A stretch of 64,000 nucleotides of DNA from NCBI GenBank assembly GCA_027257055.1, contig JAPVLO010001814.1, forward strand, positions 1 to 64,000, in the 5' to 3' direction. The DNA is from Cephalopachus bancanus. Its lineage: Eukaryota; Chordata; Mammalia; Primates; Tarsiidae. Positions within the stretch are counted from its first letter, which is position 1, and each line of letters starts with the position of its first letter. Made by a program: the position numbers and the translations under genes. The notes below the pieces were generated by a model, which worked only from the letters and a program-made list of their open reading frames with translations, ran no database searches and was not told the origin of the DNA. Positions 36,074 through 46,950 of the stretch are shown one piece after another.

Positions 36074-36260
36074 TAGCAAAGGCAAAATTCTAGAGATGAT
36101 TAACAGATCAGTGATTTCTCCTTTTCAGAGATGAAACACAGAAATATTATTTTAGAGTAGTGAAACGCGTCTGTATGTCATAATGTTTGATACATAATAC
36201 TATGCATTTGTCAAAACCACAAATAACTTTATAACACAAGAATACACTTTATCGTATTCA
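36074..36260 (+). mobile_element. Old L1M 3'UTR, right half
   Basis: Resumes the L1M split by L1 C, starting with the second copy of the target duplication (36074-36091). Text such as GAAACGCGTCTGTATG and CATTTGTCAAAACCAC fits L1M 3'UTR. Confidence 0.65.
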
Positions 36261-36765
36261 CACTTCAAAAAAGATTTAGTTCAGGAGAATCTTGACTGTG
36301 ACAAAAGTATCTAGCCATATTACATCTTGGTGAAGCAATCTCACTGTAGGAGATAGAGGGAAATTTCCTGCCAAAAGTAACTTCGGAAATGATGGAACAT
36401 GGAAGATGAAAGACAAAAAGGAACTCTACATGAATACTATACTCTAGTTGATCAAGACACATTATCCCTACAAGTGGTACAGCTTAAGAAATATGGAAGT
36501 CCTTCAAATGTATACTGAACTAGAACAAATAACTAAATGGATGGAAGATAGTGGGAATCAGGTTTCTTACTGTTGAAGTGGAAGGTTACAGATAAGCAAG
36601 GGAAGAAGTCTAGAATAATCTGTGTAGTAATGGATTACCACTGAAGACATCAGTATGATGTTTAGCTTAATACTGATACATATAGTTACATATAGAAATA
36701 TATTAGTATACACACACATATATGTTAGGATGCTCACACATAGAATCAAACTTTCAAATCTATGA
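36261..36765. other. AT-rich, no recognised feature
   Basis: No gene, clear repeat family or RNA. Confidence 0.4.
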
Positions 36766-37079
36766 GATCTGTATCCATGGGTTGAACCAAATATGGACTG
36801 AAAATACTTGAAGAAAAAACATTGCTACAAAGCTCCCAAAAAACAAAACTTGAATTTGCCATTCACCAATAACTAAATTGAATACATGCATACAAAGAGA
36901 TATATGGCATTGTATTAGGTATTATAAGTAGCCTGGAGATGATTTGAAATATACAGGAGGATGTGCACAGGCTATATGAAAATACTATACCATTTTATGT
37001 ATGGGACTTGAGCACCTGTGAATTTTTGGTATTTACAAGGTGTCCCAAAATCAACCCCCAAGGATATTGAGGGACAACT
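36766..37079 (-). mobile_element. DNA transposon fossil (Tigger type)
   Basis: GATCTGTATCCATGGGTTGAACC at the left and GAGGGACAACT at the right are diverged terminal sequences. The interior shares text with 22270-22474 (TATAAGTAGCCTGGAGATGA, ATATACAGGAGGATGTGC, GGGACTTGAGCACCTGTGAA). Non-coding. Orientation of such non-autonomous copies is arbitrary. Confidence 0.6.
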
Positions 37080-37485
37080 ATATTTCCTTATTGTACCAGT
37101 AAAAGGGCCAAAAAGAAATGATACACCAAAATAACAAGTATAACAGAATGCTTAAACCTTCTTTTTAATACTATTGTCTAACAAAAAAAGGAAGATAAAA
37201 ATAACAAGAATTTTTGGAGAAATGGCTAATTCTAGGACTTGAATGGGAAACACACAAGATGAGCCTAGAACATGTTGTGGTACCAGAAAATAACAGTACT
37301 AAAAATAAGCAAAAAATTCCCACAATTATGCAGATGTGTCAGACACAGGAGCAAACTGAAAGAACTCCCAATGACCAGTGTTGTATGTAACAATTTGAGC
37401 AACAAAATAAAGTAGTATTATAACCCAATGTGTAAAATAAGCATCTGTGATTCCATACTGGTATAAGCCAATAATTTAACATATG
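37080..37485. other. AT-rich, no recognised feature
   Basis: About 400 bases without assignable content. Confidence 0.4.
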
Positions 37486-37863
37486 GTCATGTGCTACATA
37501 ACAATATTTTGGTAGACGAAAGACCAATATACAATGGTTTTCCCATATAATTATAATACCATATTTCTACTGTAACTTTTATGGGTCCAGAAATGTTTCG
37601 ATATACAAATACCATTGTGTTATCATTACCTAGATTATTTAGTATAGTATCATACTTTACAGGCTTGAAGCCTAGGAGTAATAGGTATATCCTATATCTT
37701 AGGTGTTCAGCCTGAGACTAGAAACTTAATAGTTGTATAGTAAACTATATCATCTAGGTTTGTGCAAGTATACTCTACAATGTTCATGCAATGGCAAAAT
37801 TGCCTAACAATGTATTCCTTAGAATCTTTCCTAGTCATTAAGTGACATGTGGCTGTCTATCAG
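37486..37863. mobile_element. DNA transposon fossil, family uncertain
   Basis: Text such as GTCATGTGCTACATAACAATATTTTGG at the left, CTAGGAGTAATAGGTATATCC in the middle and CATTAAGTGACATGTGGCTGT at the right corresponds to a common primate hAT/Tigger-type MITE with inverted ends. No coding capacity. Followed by A26 at about 37864-37889. Confidence 0.5.
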
Positions 37864-37889
37864 CAAAAAAAAAAAAAAAAAAAAAAAAA

Positions 37890-38490
37890 CAGGAGAATAA
37901 TTCTGGAAGTTTATGTAAACACAATTTCTCACTCTTTAAGTGTGGGCTTTGCATAGTGACTTCCTTCCAAACAATACAGAATGAGGAGGAGAAGGTTGAA
38001 ACCCAGTTCCTCAGCAAGCTATCAACATTAATATCAACAGTAATAAATCATGTTCATAGAATGTTCTCTTGATATGATCTGATGAGAATGTCATTTTACC
38101 TCTGCTGTTTCCTATCCCAAAACATATAAACAGTTTTTTTTTTTCATGAGGAAAACATCACGCAAATTCCATTTGAGGGGGCATGCTATAAAGTACCTGA
38201 CTGTTACTCCTCACATCTGTCAAGGTCATCAAAAACAAAGAAACTCTGAGAACTTCTCATAACCACGAGGAGTCCAAGGAGATATGAAAACTAAATATAA
38301 TGTGGTATCCTGAATAAAATTCTGCAACAGGAAAAGAGCAATAGACAAAAACTCAAAAAAGTAAAATAAATTCTGAGCTTTTGTTAATGAAATCATATCG
38401 ATATTGGTTAATTAGTTGTGACAAAAGTATCATGCTAATTAGTTAATAAGAGAAACTAGTATAGAGTATATAGAAACTGTATTATCTGTA
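37890..38490. other. AT-rich, no recognised feature
   Basis: Nothing assignable apart from short T and A runs. Confidence 0.4.
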
Positions 38491-39257
38491 TATGTATGCA
38501 GAAACTCTGCACACGCATATTTGTTGCAGCTCTATTCACAATAGCAAATACATGGAACCAACCATGCTGCCCATCAAAGTTGGATTGGATAAAAAAATGT
38601 AGTACGTATATACAATGGAATATTTTGCAGCCATAAAGAAGGACAAACATATGAACTTTGCAGCAACTTGGATGGATTTAGAGCCTATCATATACTCAGT
38701 GATCTATCACAGAAACCAAGAACAAAGTACCATATATTCTCACTCATAAGCAACCCTGAACAATTATTGTAATACTAAAAGAAAGGGATTGGCAGTAGTG
38801 AGAAACTGCCAGGGAGGGAAGTTGGGATTGGCAGTTGCAGGAAATTGCCAGGGGAGGGACGGGCACACCTCATCAAAAAGAGTACCTGTGTAATGAATAT
38901 TTGTATACCTAACCCTGAATTGTAAATTTTACTCCACATTTTTTTTTTGGAGTTGGAGTCTCACTATCGCCCAGACTGCAGTGCAGTGGCTGCTTCCAGC
39001 CACCGCAGCCTCGACCTGCTGGGCTCTGGTGATCCTTCCGCCTCAGCCTTCCAAGTAGCTGGAACTACAGGTGCACGCTACCACGCCCAGCTAATTTTTT
39101 TGTATTTATTGTAGAGGTGAGGTCTCGCCTGCCCAGGTGGGTCTTGAACCTGCGGGCTCAGGCATTTCACTCACCTCAGCCTCCCAAAGGCACGGGATTC
39201 CAGGCTGAGCCACCGAGCCCGGCTGTACTCCACATTTTAAAAATAAAATAAAATAAT
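38491..39257 (+). mobile_element. L1 3' end, older, split by an Alu
   Basis: Text from the end of ORF2 (ATTCACAATAGCAAATACATGGAACC, GGAATATTTTGCAGCCATAAAG) through the 3'UTR (TTGTATACCTAACCCTGAATTG), then an A-rich tail (AAAATAAAATAAAATAATAAG) after the Alu. No open frame. Confidence 0.85.
38943..39225 (-). mobile_element. Alu, young tarsier-like subfamily, minus strand
   Basis: GGAGTTGGAGTCTCAC... through GGCTGAGCCACCGAGCCC. Exact 13-bp duplication TACTCCACATTTT at 38930-38942 and 39226-39238. Inserted in the tail region of the older L1. Confidence 0.95.
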
Positions 39258-39557
39258 AAGTAATATAAAAACTCTTGAACACCTAGGCACAGAAGGAACA
39301 CCTCTTTACATAGTAGGAGCCATCTACAATAAACCCACAGCCAACACACTACAAAATGGATAGAAGTTGGAAGCATTTCTCCTGAAATGAAAATGAGATA
39401 AGGTTGTCCACTCTCAACCCTCCTACCCCACATATTGTTAGAAGCCCTAGCTAGAGCAATTAGGCAATAGAAGGAAATCAGAGATATTCAAATAGGAAAA
39501 GAGGAAGTTAAGCTATCCCTCTTTGCTGATGATATTATCCTATACCTTGAAAACCCA
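39258..39557 (+). mobile_element. L1 ORF2 (RT region) fragment, plus strand
   Basis: ACTCTTGAACACCTAGGCAC through CTGATGATATTATCCTATACC corresponds to the ORF2 segment from KTLEHLG to the ADD box and LENPR. It ends abruptly at AAAACCCAAGG, where the next L1 piece runs the other way. Confidence 0.8.
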
Positions 39558-40106
39558 AGGGCTTTGATCCATTTGGAGTTGATATTTGTGTATGGTGATA
39601 GGTAGGAGTCCTGTTTTATTCTTCTGCATGTGGACAGCCAGTTTCTCCAGCACCATTTACTGAATAGGTTCTCCTTTCCATATTGACTTTTGATGGAGGC
39701 TTTGTTGACGATGGATTGAGAAATTGAGGTTTGGCTTACACAATCTCTATTCCATTCCGTTAGTCTATATGCCTGTTCTTGTACCATTACCAGGCTATTT
39801 TGATTACTGTACCTTTATAATAAAGTTTAAATTGTAGGAGTGCCATACTTCCTGTTTTGTGTTTCATTTGCTGAGGATTGTTTTGACTATTCATGGTCAT
39901 TCACGTTTCCATAAGAATTTGTGTATTGTTGCTTCCAGGTCTGAGAAGAATAATCATGGTAATGTAATAGGTATTGCATTGAATCTGTAGATTGCCTTGG
40001 GTAAAATGGACATTTCAACAATGCTGATTCTGCCAATCCATGGCATAAAATATGTTTCGATTTGATTGTGTCTTCTTTGATTTATTTGAGCAGTGTTTTT
40101 TAGTTG
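39558..40106 (-). mobile_element. L1 ORF2 C-terminal fragment, minus strand
   Basis: CTTTGATCCATTTGGAGTTG (reverse of NSKWI) running rightward to TTATTTGAGCAGTG (reverse of LLKEIK). This is the ORF2 stretch just downstream of the previous fragment but inverted. Decayed. Confidence 0.8.
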
Positions 40107-40423
40107 TCTTTTTTTAAAAAATTTATGTATTATAAAAATGTGGGGTGCAATTCAGGGTTAGATATACAAACATTGATCATGCAGGTACCCTTGTTGATGA
40201 TGTATGCCCCTCCCTCCCCTAGCAGTTTCCCTCAATTGCCAGTCCCACTTCCCCTCCCCTGACAGTTTTCCACTACTGCCAATCACTTTCTTATAGCATT
40301 GTAATTGTTCAAGGTCACCTTATGAGTGAGAACATATGGAACTCAGTTCTGTGTTTCTGTGATAAATCACTGAGTATGATAGACTCCAAATCCATCCAAT
40401 TTGCTACAAAGTCCATATTTTTT
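40107..40423 (-). mobile_element. Short 5'-truncated L1 3' end
   Basis: T-run, then AATGTGGGGTGCAATTCAGGGTTAG, the reversed 3'UTR with paired CCCTCCCCT...CAGTTT text, and the end of ORF2 (GAGTGAGAACATATGG). It ends near GTCCATATTTTTTTCC. Confidence 0.8.
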
Positions 40424-40592
40424 TCCTTCTTTAGAATGAAATCTACTTTGTCATGGTGGATATCAGAAGTTGGGGAATGCAGCTACAATAGTACTTAACC
40501 CTTTCTCCATTTAACCTGAAGCTACTCAATATTACTATTCATTATTAAAATGTACATTACAATCATAATGATATGCACACTATACACCCATC

Positions 40593-40608
40593 AGAATCAC
40601 TAAAAGTG
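40593..40608 (+). repeat. 16-bp target duplication of L1 D, left
   Basis: AGAATCACTAAAAGTG is identical to 46935-46950. The first A of the right copy is ambiguous with the poly-A tail. Confidence 0.9.
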
Positions 40609-40614
40609 CGCTCC

Positions 40615-40728
40615 CGCCTCCCGCCCCGGCGCCCCCGCCTCCCGCCCCGGCGCCCCCGCCTCCCGCCCCGGCGCCCCCGCGCTCCCGGCGCCCCCGCGCT
40701 CCCGACGCCCCGGCGCTCCCGGCGCCCC
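40615..40728 (+). promoter_or_regulatory. CpG-rich tandem array at L1 D 5' end (3 x 21 bp, 3 x 17 bp)
   Basis: Three exact 21-bp units, each CGCCTCCCGCCCCGGCGCCC plus C, start at 40615, 40636 and 40657. Three 17-bp units of the type CGCGCTCCCGGCGCCCC follow at 40678, 40695 and 40712, with one or two changes each. Many GC-box-like CCGCCC/CCCGCC cores suggest Sp1-type binding. By analogy with monomer-type L1 promoters (mouse), this is probably the promoter array. That function is inferred. Confidence 0.7.
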
Positions 40729-40887
40729 GGCGCTCGGCCCGTGCAGCTCATCACAACCCAGCCCGAGAGGAGATCCACACCAATCAGCTTCAAGGAAGAT
40801 CTGCAGGGTTTGCTGCCAAATCTCCTGTGTCTGAGATTGTGCTGCTGGCTCGCGTGGGGCTTCTGTTGCCTGCTCGGAGGCAGGCAG

Positions 40888-40904
40888 CCATCTTGTTCCT
40901 GTCT
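40888..40904 (+). promoter_or_regulatory. YY1-like motif in L1 D 5'UTR
   Basis: CCATCTTGTTCCTGTCT contains the antisense YY1 core (CCATCTT). The identical 17-mer is at 12112-12128, where it is the antisense of the L1 A 5' terminus. YY1 binding near L1 starts is known to position transcription initiation in human L1. Activity here is not tested. Confidence 0.45.
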
Positions 40905-41860
40905 GGCCCCACCCCCTCTGGGGCGAGCAGATGAGATAGCACCACCTGCTGGCGACTCAAGGTAACAACACCGAAACGGGAGAAATAAGCCTGATAAAGA
41001 CATAGACCAAACTGCTGAAGGAAGGTTGAACTGAACTGTCCTTACAGCAGATCAGGGGCAATTGACTCTAACTGCAAACTAATTCACCAGCTTGAAAAGA
41101 AAACTAGAAATCAGACCTGAAAGGACATTGGACTTAAACGAAAGGTCTCAGAGTGTGCTTCATTGATTCTATTAGTTTAATGACTTAATTCTATTCCTAC
41201 AGTATTGTTCCCCTTTTTTCCCTTTTCCTTTTCCTTTTCTTCTCTTTTCTTCTGTCTGTAAACCATGTCTTTGTATAGAGGAACAGCACACCAATAAGGT
41301 GGTTGGATAGCGGGTATGTTAGCATCACGATATGTTTTATTTGTGGTTGTATGAGAGTTGGTTCGACTGTAGCTGTGGTCCATCGTTTTTAGCTGTTTCA
41401 GTATAGACCTCTCTCTCTATTTGTTGGCACACTCGTTAGTTTCCTCCGTTACTCCTCTATCTCTCCACTCCCCTCTTCAACCCACTATCTGCTCCATCCT
41501 CTCCCCCCTGCTAACCACATTTTATTTCAGGGAGTAAACCTACAGCCCCACTGCACGGACAGACTCCAGGGCAGTGGGAAGTGGGTTCCACATTATCCAC
41601 ACACCTGTCAGCGAACACCAGGACCTGCAGACAGATTTTGAATCACAGCTCTCCCCTTAAATACATCTCAAAACTGCAAAAAGGACCACCTCCAACCTAC
41701 AGTGCAACTTCAAAATTGAACAAAGTAAGACGACATACATAAAGAATGGGAGATTGAACAAACAGAAGTAAAACCAGTCCCTTTACCCCTGAAAAACAAA
41801 ATTAAAGAAGACGGTGACGTGGAGGGAAGGAAGAAGTAGGGAAGTGGAAAAACCGCACAA

Positions 41861-42826
41861 ATGAAGAAAAACCAAAAGAAGAATATAGGTCTTACACAGA
41901 CCCCTGGGAGATCAGACAATGAGAAAACAGATTCTGGAACACAGACAATGAAGAGTCCCCAGAATGACTGGCTACATGCAACAAACCCAGACATCAAAAC
42001 ATTAATGGAGAGAATTAAAAAAATTGAGGAGAGACAAGAGGAAAATAGGAAGGAGCTGTTGTCAGAAATGACAGCAGTAAAGAATACTGTGATGGAAATG
42101 AACAACGGACTAATAAGCATGGAAAGCAGAATCAGCCAAGCAGAAGAAAGAATCTCAGAGCTCGAAGACCAAAACACAGAACTAACCCAAACTGTCAAAA
42201 GCATAGAAAAGAAGCTCAAAAAGACAGAACAAAACCTGCAAGAGATGAATGATCACTTCAAGAGACCAAACCTGAGAATAATTGGGCTTCCTGAGGCAGA
42301 AAGAGAAACAGAAGCCACACTGGAACATACATTCCATGAAATCATTCAAGAAAACTTCCCTCATCTCAGTAAAGATGAAAAAATTCAAACACAAGAGATT
42401 CAGAGAACCCCTGCAAGACAACAAACGAGAAGACCAACTCCCAGACACATAATAATTCGCCTAAACAAAGTACCTATGAAAGGAAAAATCCTAAAGGCAG
42501 CAAGAGAAAAAGGCCAGACTACCTACCAGGGAAAACCAATCCGAATAGCAGCAGATTTATCCACAGAAACCCTTCAGGCCAGGAGACCCTGGAGCCCTAT
42601 CTTCAAAGTACTAAAAGAGAAACAATTTCAACCAAGAATAACCTACCCAGCCAAACTAAGCTTCATTAGTGAGGGAGAATTAAAATCTTTTCCAGACATC
42701 CAATCCCTAAGAACCTACGCTGCCACCAGACCACCTCTACAAGAAACACTTAAGAAAGTACTGAACACAGAAGAAAAAGAAAAAAGAACATCAGCATTCT
42801 TCACAAGAGTACAGGAAAAAGATTAA
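41861..42826 (+). CDS. L1 D ORF1: RNA-binding nucleic-acid chaperone
   Basis: Intact, 321 aa (human ORF1p is 338). The start ATG follows CCGCACAA and gives MKKNQKKN. Residues about 43-135 form a heptad-type coiled coil (LMERIKKIEERQEENRKELL..., SMESRISQAEERISELEDQ) used for trimerisation. About 136-228 is the RRM (FKRPNLRIIGLPEAERE..., IIQENFPHLS, RTPARQQ, RHIIIRLNKV). About 230-318 is the C-terminal domain (REKGQTTYQGKPIRIAADLS, TLQARRPWSPIFKVLKEKQF, FISEGELKSFPD). The protein coats L1 RNA in cytoplasmic particles and acts in cis. ORF2 begins 72 nt after its stop, so ORF2 would be made by unconventional reinitiation. Confidence 0.96.
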   Translation: MKKNQKKNIGLTQTPGRSDNEKTDSGTQTMKSPQNDWLHATNPDIKTLMERIKKIEERQEENRKELLSEMTAVKNTVMEMNNGLISMESRISQAEERISELEDQNTELTQTVKSIEKKLKKTEQNLQEMNDHFKRPNLRIIGLPEAERETEATLEHTFHEIIQENFPHLSKDEKIQTQEIQRTPARQQTRRPTPRHIIIRLNKVPMKGKILKAAREKGQTTYQGKPIRIAADLSTETLQARRPWSPIFKVLKEKQFQPRITYPAKLSFISEGELKSFPDIQSLRTYAATRPPLQETLKKVLNTEEKEKRTSAFFTRVQEKD

Positions 42827-42898
42827 AAACACACCTGAACCAACTCCAAAACCCAAAGAAAGACAACAAATAAACAGTAACAACTCTGTAAGAACATT

Positions 42899-45800
42899 AT
42901 GACAGGGATCAACTCTTGCATTTCAATTATTAGCCTAAATGTGAACAGACTAAATGCACCACTGAAAAGACATAGATTGGCAAAATGGATAAAATATCAT
43001 CAGGCAACAATCTATTGCCTTCAAGAGACTCACCTCACTAGAAAGGACACCCACAGACTCAAGGTAAGAGGATGGGAAACAATCTTTCAGGCGAACGGAA
43101 TACGAAAGAAAGGAGGAGTAGCCATCTTAATTTCAGACAAAATATCCTTCAAACTATTAAAAATCAAAAAAGATACAGAAGGTCACTACATAATGATAAA
43201 AGGTTCAATCCATCAACAAGAAATATCTATCCTAAACATATATGCACCCAACATATTTGCACCAACTTTCATAAAACAACTTCTTGGAAAACTAAAGAAA
43301 GATATTGACTCTAACACTATCATAACTGGGGACTTTAATACCCCACTCACAACCCTAGACAGATCATCAGGACAAAAAATCAGCAAGGAGATCCGGAACC
43401 TCAATGTGACCTTGGACCAAATGGACTTAATTGATACTTACAGAACACTCCATCCAAAGACCACAGAATACACATTTTACTCATCACCACATGGAACATA
43501 TTCTAAGATCGACCACATACTCGGCCATAAATCAAGTATAAGCAAATTTAAAAGGACCGAAATTCTACCAAACACCTTCTCGGACCACAGTGGAATAAAA
43601 ATAAATATTGACACCAACAAAGTCCCCCCAAAACCCACAAAGACATGGACACTAAACAGCATGATGCTAAACAACTCCTGGGTCAATGACGAAATCAAAA
43701 CAGGGATCAAAAGATACCTGGAAACAAATGAAAATGAAGAAACATCTTACCAAAATCTCTGGGATGCCCTGAAAGCTGTAGTAAGAGGGGAATTTATATC
43801 CCTACAAACACACATGAAGAAAATGGAAGGAACAGAAATTCACAATCTAACAAGCCACCTAAAGAAGCTGGAAAAGCAAGACCACAAAAACCCTAATTTC
43901 AGCAGAAGAATCCAGATCACCAAAATAAAAGCCCAAATCCAGGACATAGAAGACAAAAAGATAATTGATAAAATCAATGAAACAAAAAGCTGGTTCTTCG
44001 AAAGAATAAACAAGATCGATGGTCCCCTAGCTAGACTGACTAAGAAAAAACGAGAAAAAAAACAAATAAGCATAATCAGAAACACAAAAGATGAAGTCAC
44101 ATCTGACCCTGAAGAAATACAAAAGATCATTAGAGACTACTATGTACACTTGTATGGAAACAAACTTGAAAACCACAAGGAAATGGAGGACTTTCTGACA
44201 TCACACAATCTACCTAAGTTGGAACAAGAAGAAATTGAGACCCTAAATAGACCAATTACAATCAAGGAAATCGACTACGTAATAAGAAAACTTCCTACAA
44301 AAAAAAGCCCTGGTCCAGATGGCTTTCCAGCAGAATTCTACAAGACATTCAAGGAGGAGCTGATACCAATCCTACTGAAGGTATTCCAGGCGATTGAAAA
44401 AGATGGAACTCTCCCCAAATCATTTTATGAAGCCAACGTCACACTGATACCCAAGTGAGGTAAAGATCCAACAAAGAAAGAGAACTACAGGCCAATATCT
44501 TTGATGAACATAGATGCTAAAATTCTCAACAAAATCCTAGCAAACAGGATTCAACAATACATCTCAAAAATCATTCACCATGACCAAGTAGGCTTCATTC
44601 CTGGCATACAAGGCTGGTTCAACATTCGTAAAACCATAAATGTAATTAAATACATCAACAGATGTCAAAACAAAAACCACATGATCATATCATTAGATGC
44701 AGAAAAAGCTTTTGATAAAATCCAGCACCCCTTCTTGATAAAAACCCTTGAACATCTAGGCATACGGGGAACATACCTCAAAATAATAAAAGCCATCTAC
44801 GAGAAACCTACAGCCTGCATACTCCTAAATGGACAAAAATTGGAACCAATTCCCCTGAAAACTGGAACTAGACAAGGATGCCCACTCTCACCCCTCCTGT
44901 TCAACATAGTATTGGAAGTCCTGGCTAGAGCAATCAGAGAAGACGAGGCAATCAGAGGTATTCAAATAGGAAAAGAGGAAGTCAAGTTATCTCTCTATGC
45001 AGATGATATGATGGTGTACCTTGAAAACCCAAGAGAATCTGTTAAAGGCCTCCTTACATTGATAAAGGCCTTTGGCAAAGTCTCAGGATACAAAATAAAT
45101 GTACAAAAGACAATCGCATTTCTCTACACCAATAATAAACAAACAGAAACCCAAATAAAAAACACAATTCCATTCACAATAGCCACAAAAAAAATGAAAT
45201 ACCTTGGCATCTTCCTAACCAGAGACGTGAAAGACCTTTACAATGCAAATTACAAAACACTGCTCAAAGAAATCAAAGCTGACATGAACAAGTGGAAAAA
45301 TATCCCATGCTCATGGATCGGAAGAATCAACATTGTGAAGATGTCCATCTTACCTAAGGCAATCTACAAATTCAATGCAATACCCATTAAATTACCAATA
45401 ACATTCTTCTCTGACCTAGAAAAAACAACACAGGAATTCATATGGAAACACAAACGTCCAAGAATAGCCAGAACAATCCTCAGCAAAAAAAACAAAGCAG
45501 GTGGTATCACAATACCAGACTTCAAACTTTACTATAAAGCTACAATCATCAAAACAGCTTGGTATTGGTACAAGAACAGGCATATAGATCAATGGAACAG
45601 AATTGAGATTCCAGAAGCAAAACCTCAATTCCTCAACCAACTCATCTTCGACAAAGCCCCCACCACCTACCAATGGGGTGAGGAGAACCTATTCAGTAAA
45701 TGGTGCTGGGAAAACTGGTTGACCACATGTAGAAGATTGAAACAGGACCCCTATCTATCCCCATGCACAAAGGTTAACTCCAAATGGATCAGAGACCTAA

Positions 45801-46714
45801 ATGTAAAACCTCAAACCATAAGAACCTTAGAAAAGGAAGGAAATACTCTCATGGAAATCGGAACGGGCATCCAATTCCTGTACAAAACCCGAAACCCACA
45901 GGACTTAAGAGAGAAGATAGACAAATGGGACCTTATTAAACTGACAAGCTTCTGCAAAGCCAAAGAAACCATCAAGAGAGTAGGGAGACAGCCTACAGAC
46001 TGGGAAAAAGTATTTGCCAACTCTAGGTCTGACAAAGGCTTAACATCCTGGATCTACAAGGAACTGAAACGTACTAAAAAGAAGAAAACAAGCAACCCCA
46101 TTATAAAATGGGCAAAAGATATGAACAGACACTTCACAAAAGAAGACATTCGAGCAGCCAACAAACACATGAAGAAATGCTCAACCTCACTAATCATCAG
46201 GGAGATGCAAATCAAAACCACACTGAGATATCACCTAACTCCAGTCAGAATGGCAATTATCAATAACTCAAAAAATAACAGCTGCTGGAGAGGCTGTGGT
46301 GAAAAGGGAACACTTCTACACTGTTGGTGGGAGTGTAAGCTAGTGCAACCTCTGTGGAAAGCAGTGTGGCGATTCCTGAAAGCTCTAAATATTGACCTTC
46401 CCTATGACTCTGCAATCCCCCTACTGGGAATATACCCTGAAGAACACAAATCACTCTATAAAAAAGATACCTGTACACGTATGTTTATCGCAGCGTTATT
46501 CACAATAGCAAGAACCTGGAAACAACCATGCTGCCCATCAAAAGAGGACTGGATTAAAAAAATGTGGTACATATACACGATGGAATACTACGCAGCCATG
46601 AAAAAGAACAAAATCATGAATTTCGCAGCTACCTGGATGGAACTAGAGTCTATAATACTGAGTGACCTCTCACAGAAACAAAGATCAGAATATCACATGT
46701 TTTCACTCATATAA
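42899..46714 (+). pseudogene. L1 D ORF2: endonuclease-reverse transcriptase, single nonsense codon
   Basis: 1272 codons including the final stop (human ORF2p 1275 aa). Endonuclease (residues 1-239): N14, E43 (QETH), D145/N147 (GDFNTP), D205, and S228-D229-H230 all present. RT: D600 (SLDAEKAFD), box YADD at 700-703 (44996-45007) where human L1 has FADD. The cysteine motif has C1129, C1133, H1141 and C1146. The only visible lesion is TGA at codon 520 (44456-44458) where relatives encode proline (CCA/CCG), two base changes away. The frame then stays open to TAA 46712-46714. Unless read through, only an endonuclease plus linker fragment of 519 aa would be made. Confidence 0.95.
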
Positions 46715-46774
46715 TGGACCTTGAACATCCAATGTAATACTATAAGAAAATGACTGATGGTACTGGGAAATTAT

Positions 46775-46783
46775 GGGGGGGGG
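46775..46783 (+). other. G-run in L1 3'UTR
   Basis: Nine consecutive G then ATGGG. Equivalent G-runs occur in L1 B (about 19627-19636) and L1 F (about 57871-57877), so this is a conserved 3'UTR feature like the guanine-rich tract of other mammalian L1s. Confidence 0.8.
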
Positions 46784-46934
46784 ATGGGATTAACAGTAGC
46801 TAATATCTATCTGGGACTGGGAAAACACCTCTTATCAATAGGGTGCCTGAATGAAACGTAATTGTACACCTAACCCTTAACTGTACCCTACAAAACGATA
46901 ATAAAAAATACTGATTATTAAAAAAAAAAAAAAA

Positions 46935-46950
46935 AGAATCACTAAAAGTG
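46935..46950 (+). repeat. 16-bp target duplication of L1 D, right
   Basis: AGAATCACTAAAAGTG, matching 40593-40608. Confidence 0.9.

Larger units (their letters stand above)
40609..46934 (+). mobile_element. Full-length L1 'D', youngest-looking copy
   Basis: About 6.3 kb with exact 16-bp target duplications and a clean poly-A tail (about 46920-46935). Order: novel 5'UTR with GC-rich tandem array (40609-40740) and further leader (to 41860); ORF1 41861-42826; 72-nt spacer; ORF2 42899-46714 with one stop; 3'UTR 46715-46919 with a run of nine G at 46775-46783 and a run of overlapping AATAAA-like signals. ORF1 is open and ORF2 is open except for TGA 44456-44458. Compared with A, B and E it has far fewer lesions, implying recent insertion. 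Confidence 0.97.

Noticed and set aside
40563..41003. Long overlapping frames on both strands in the GC-rich start of L1 D (130-146 aa)
   Set aside because: They arise because the C/G tandem array has no stop codons. Low-complexity Arg/Pro/Gly translation, with no domain and no start context.
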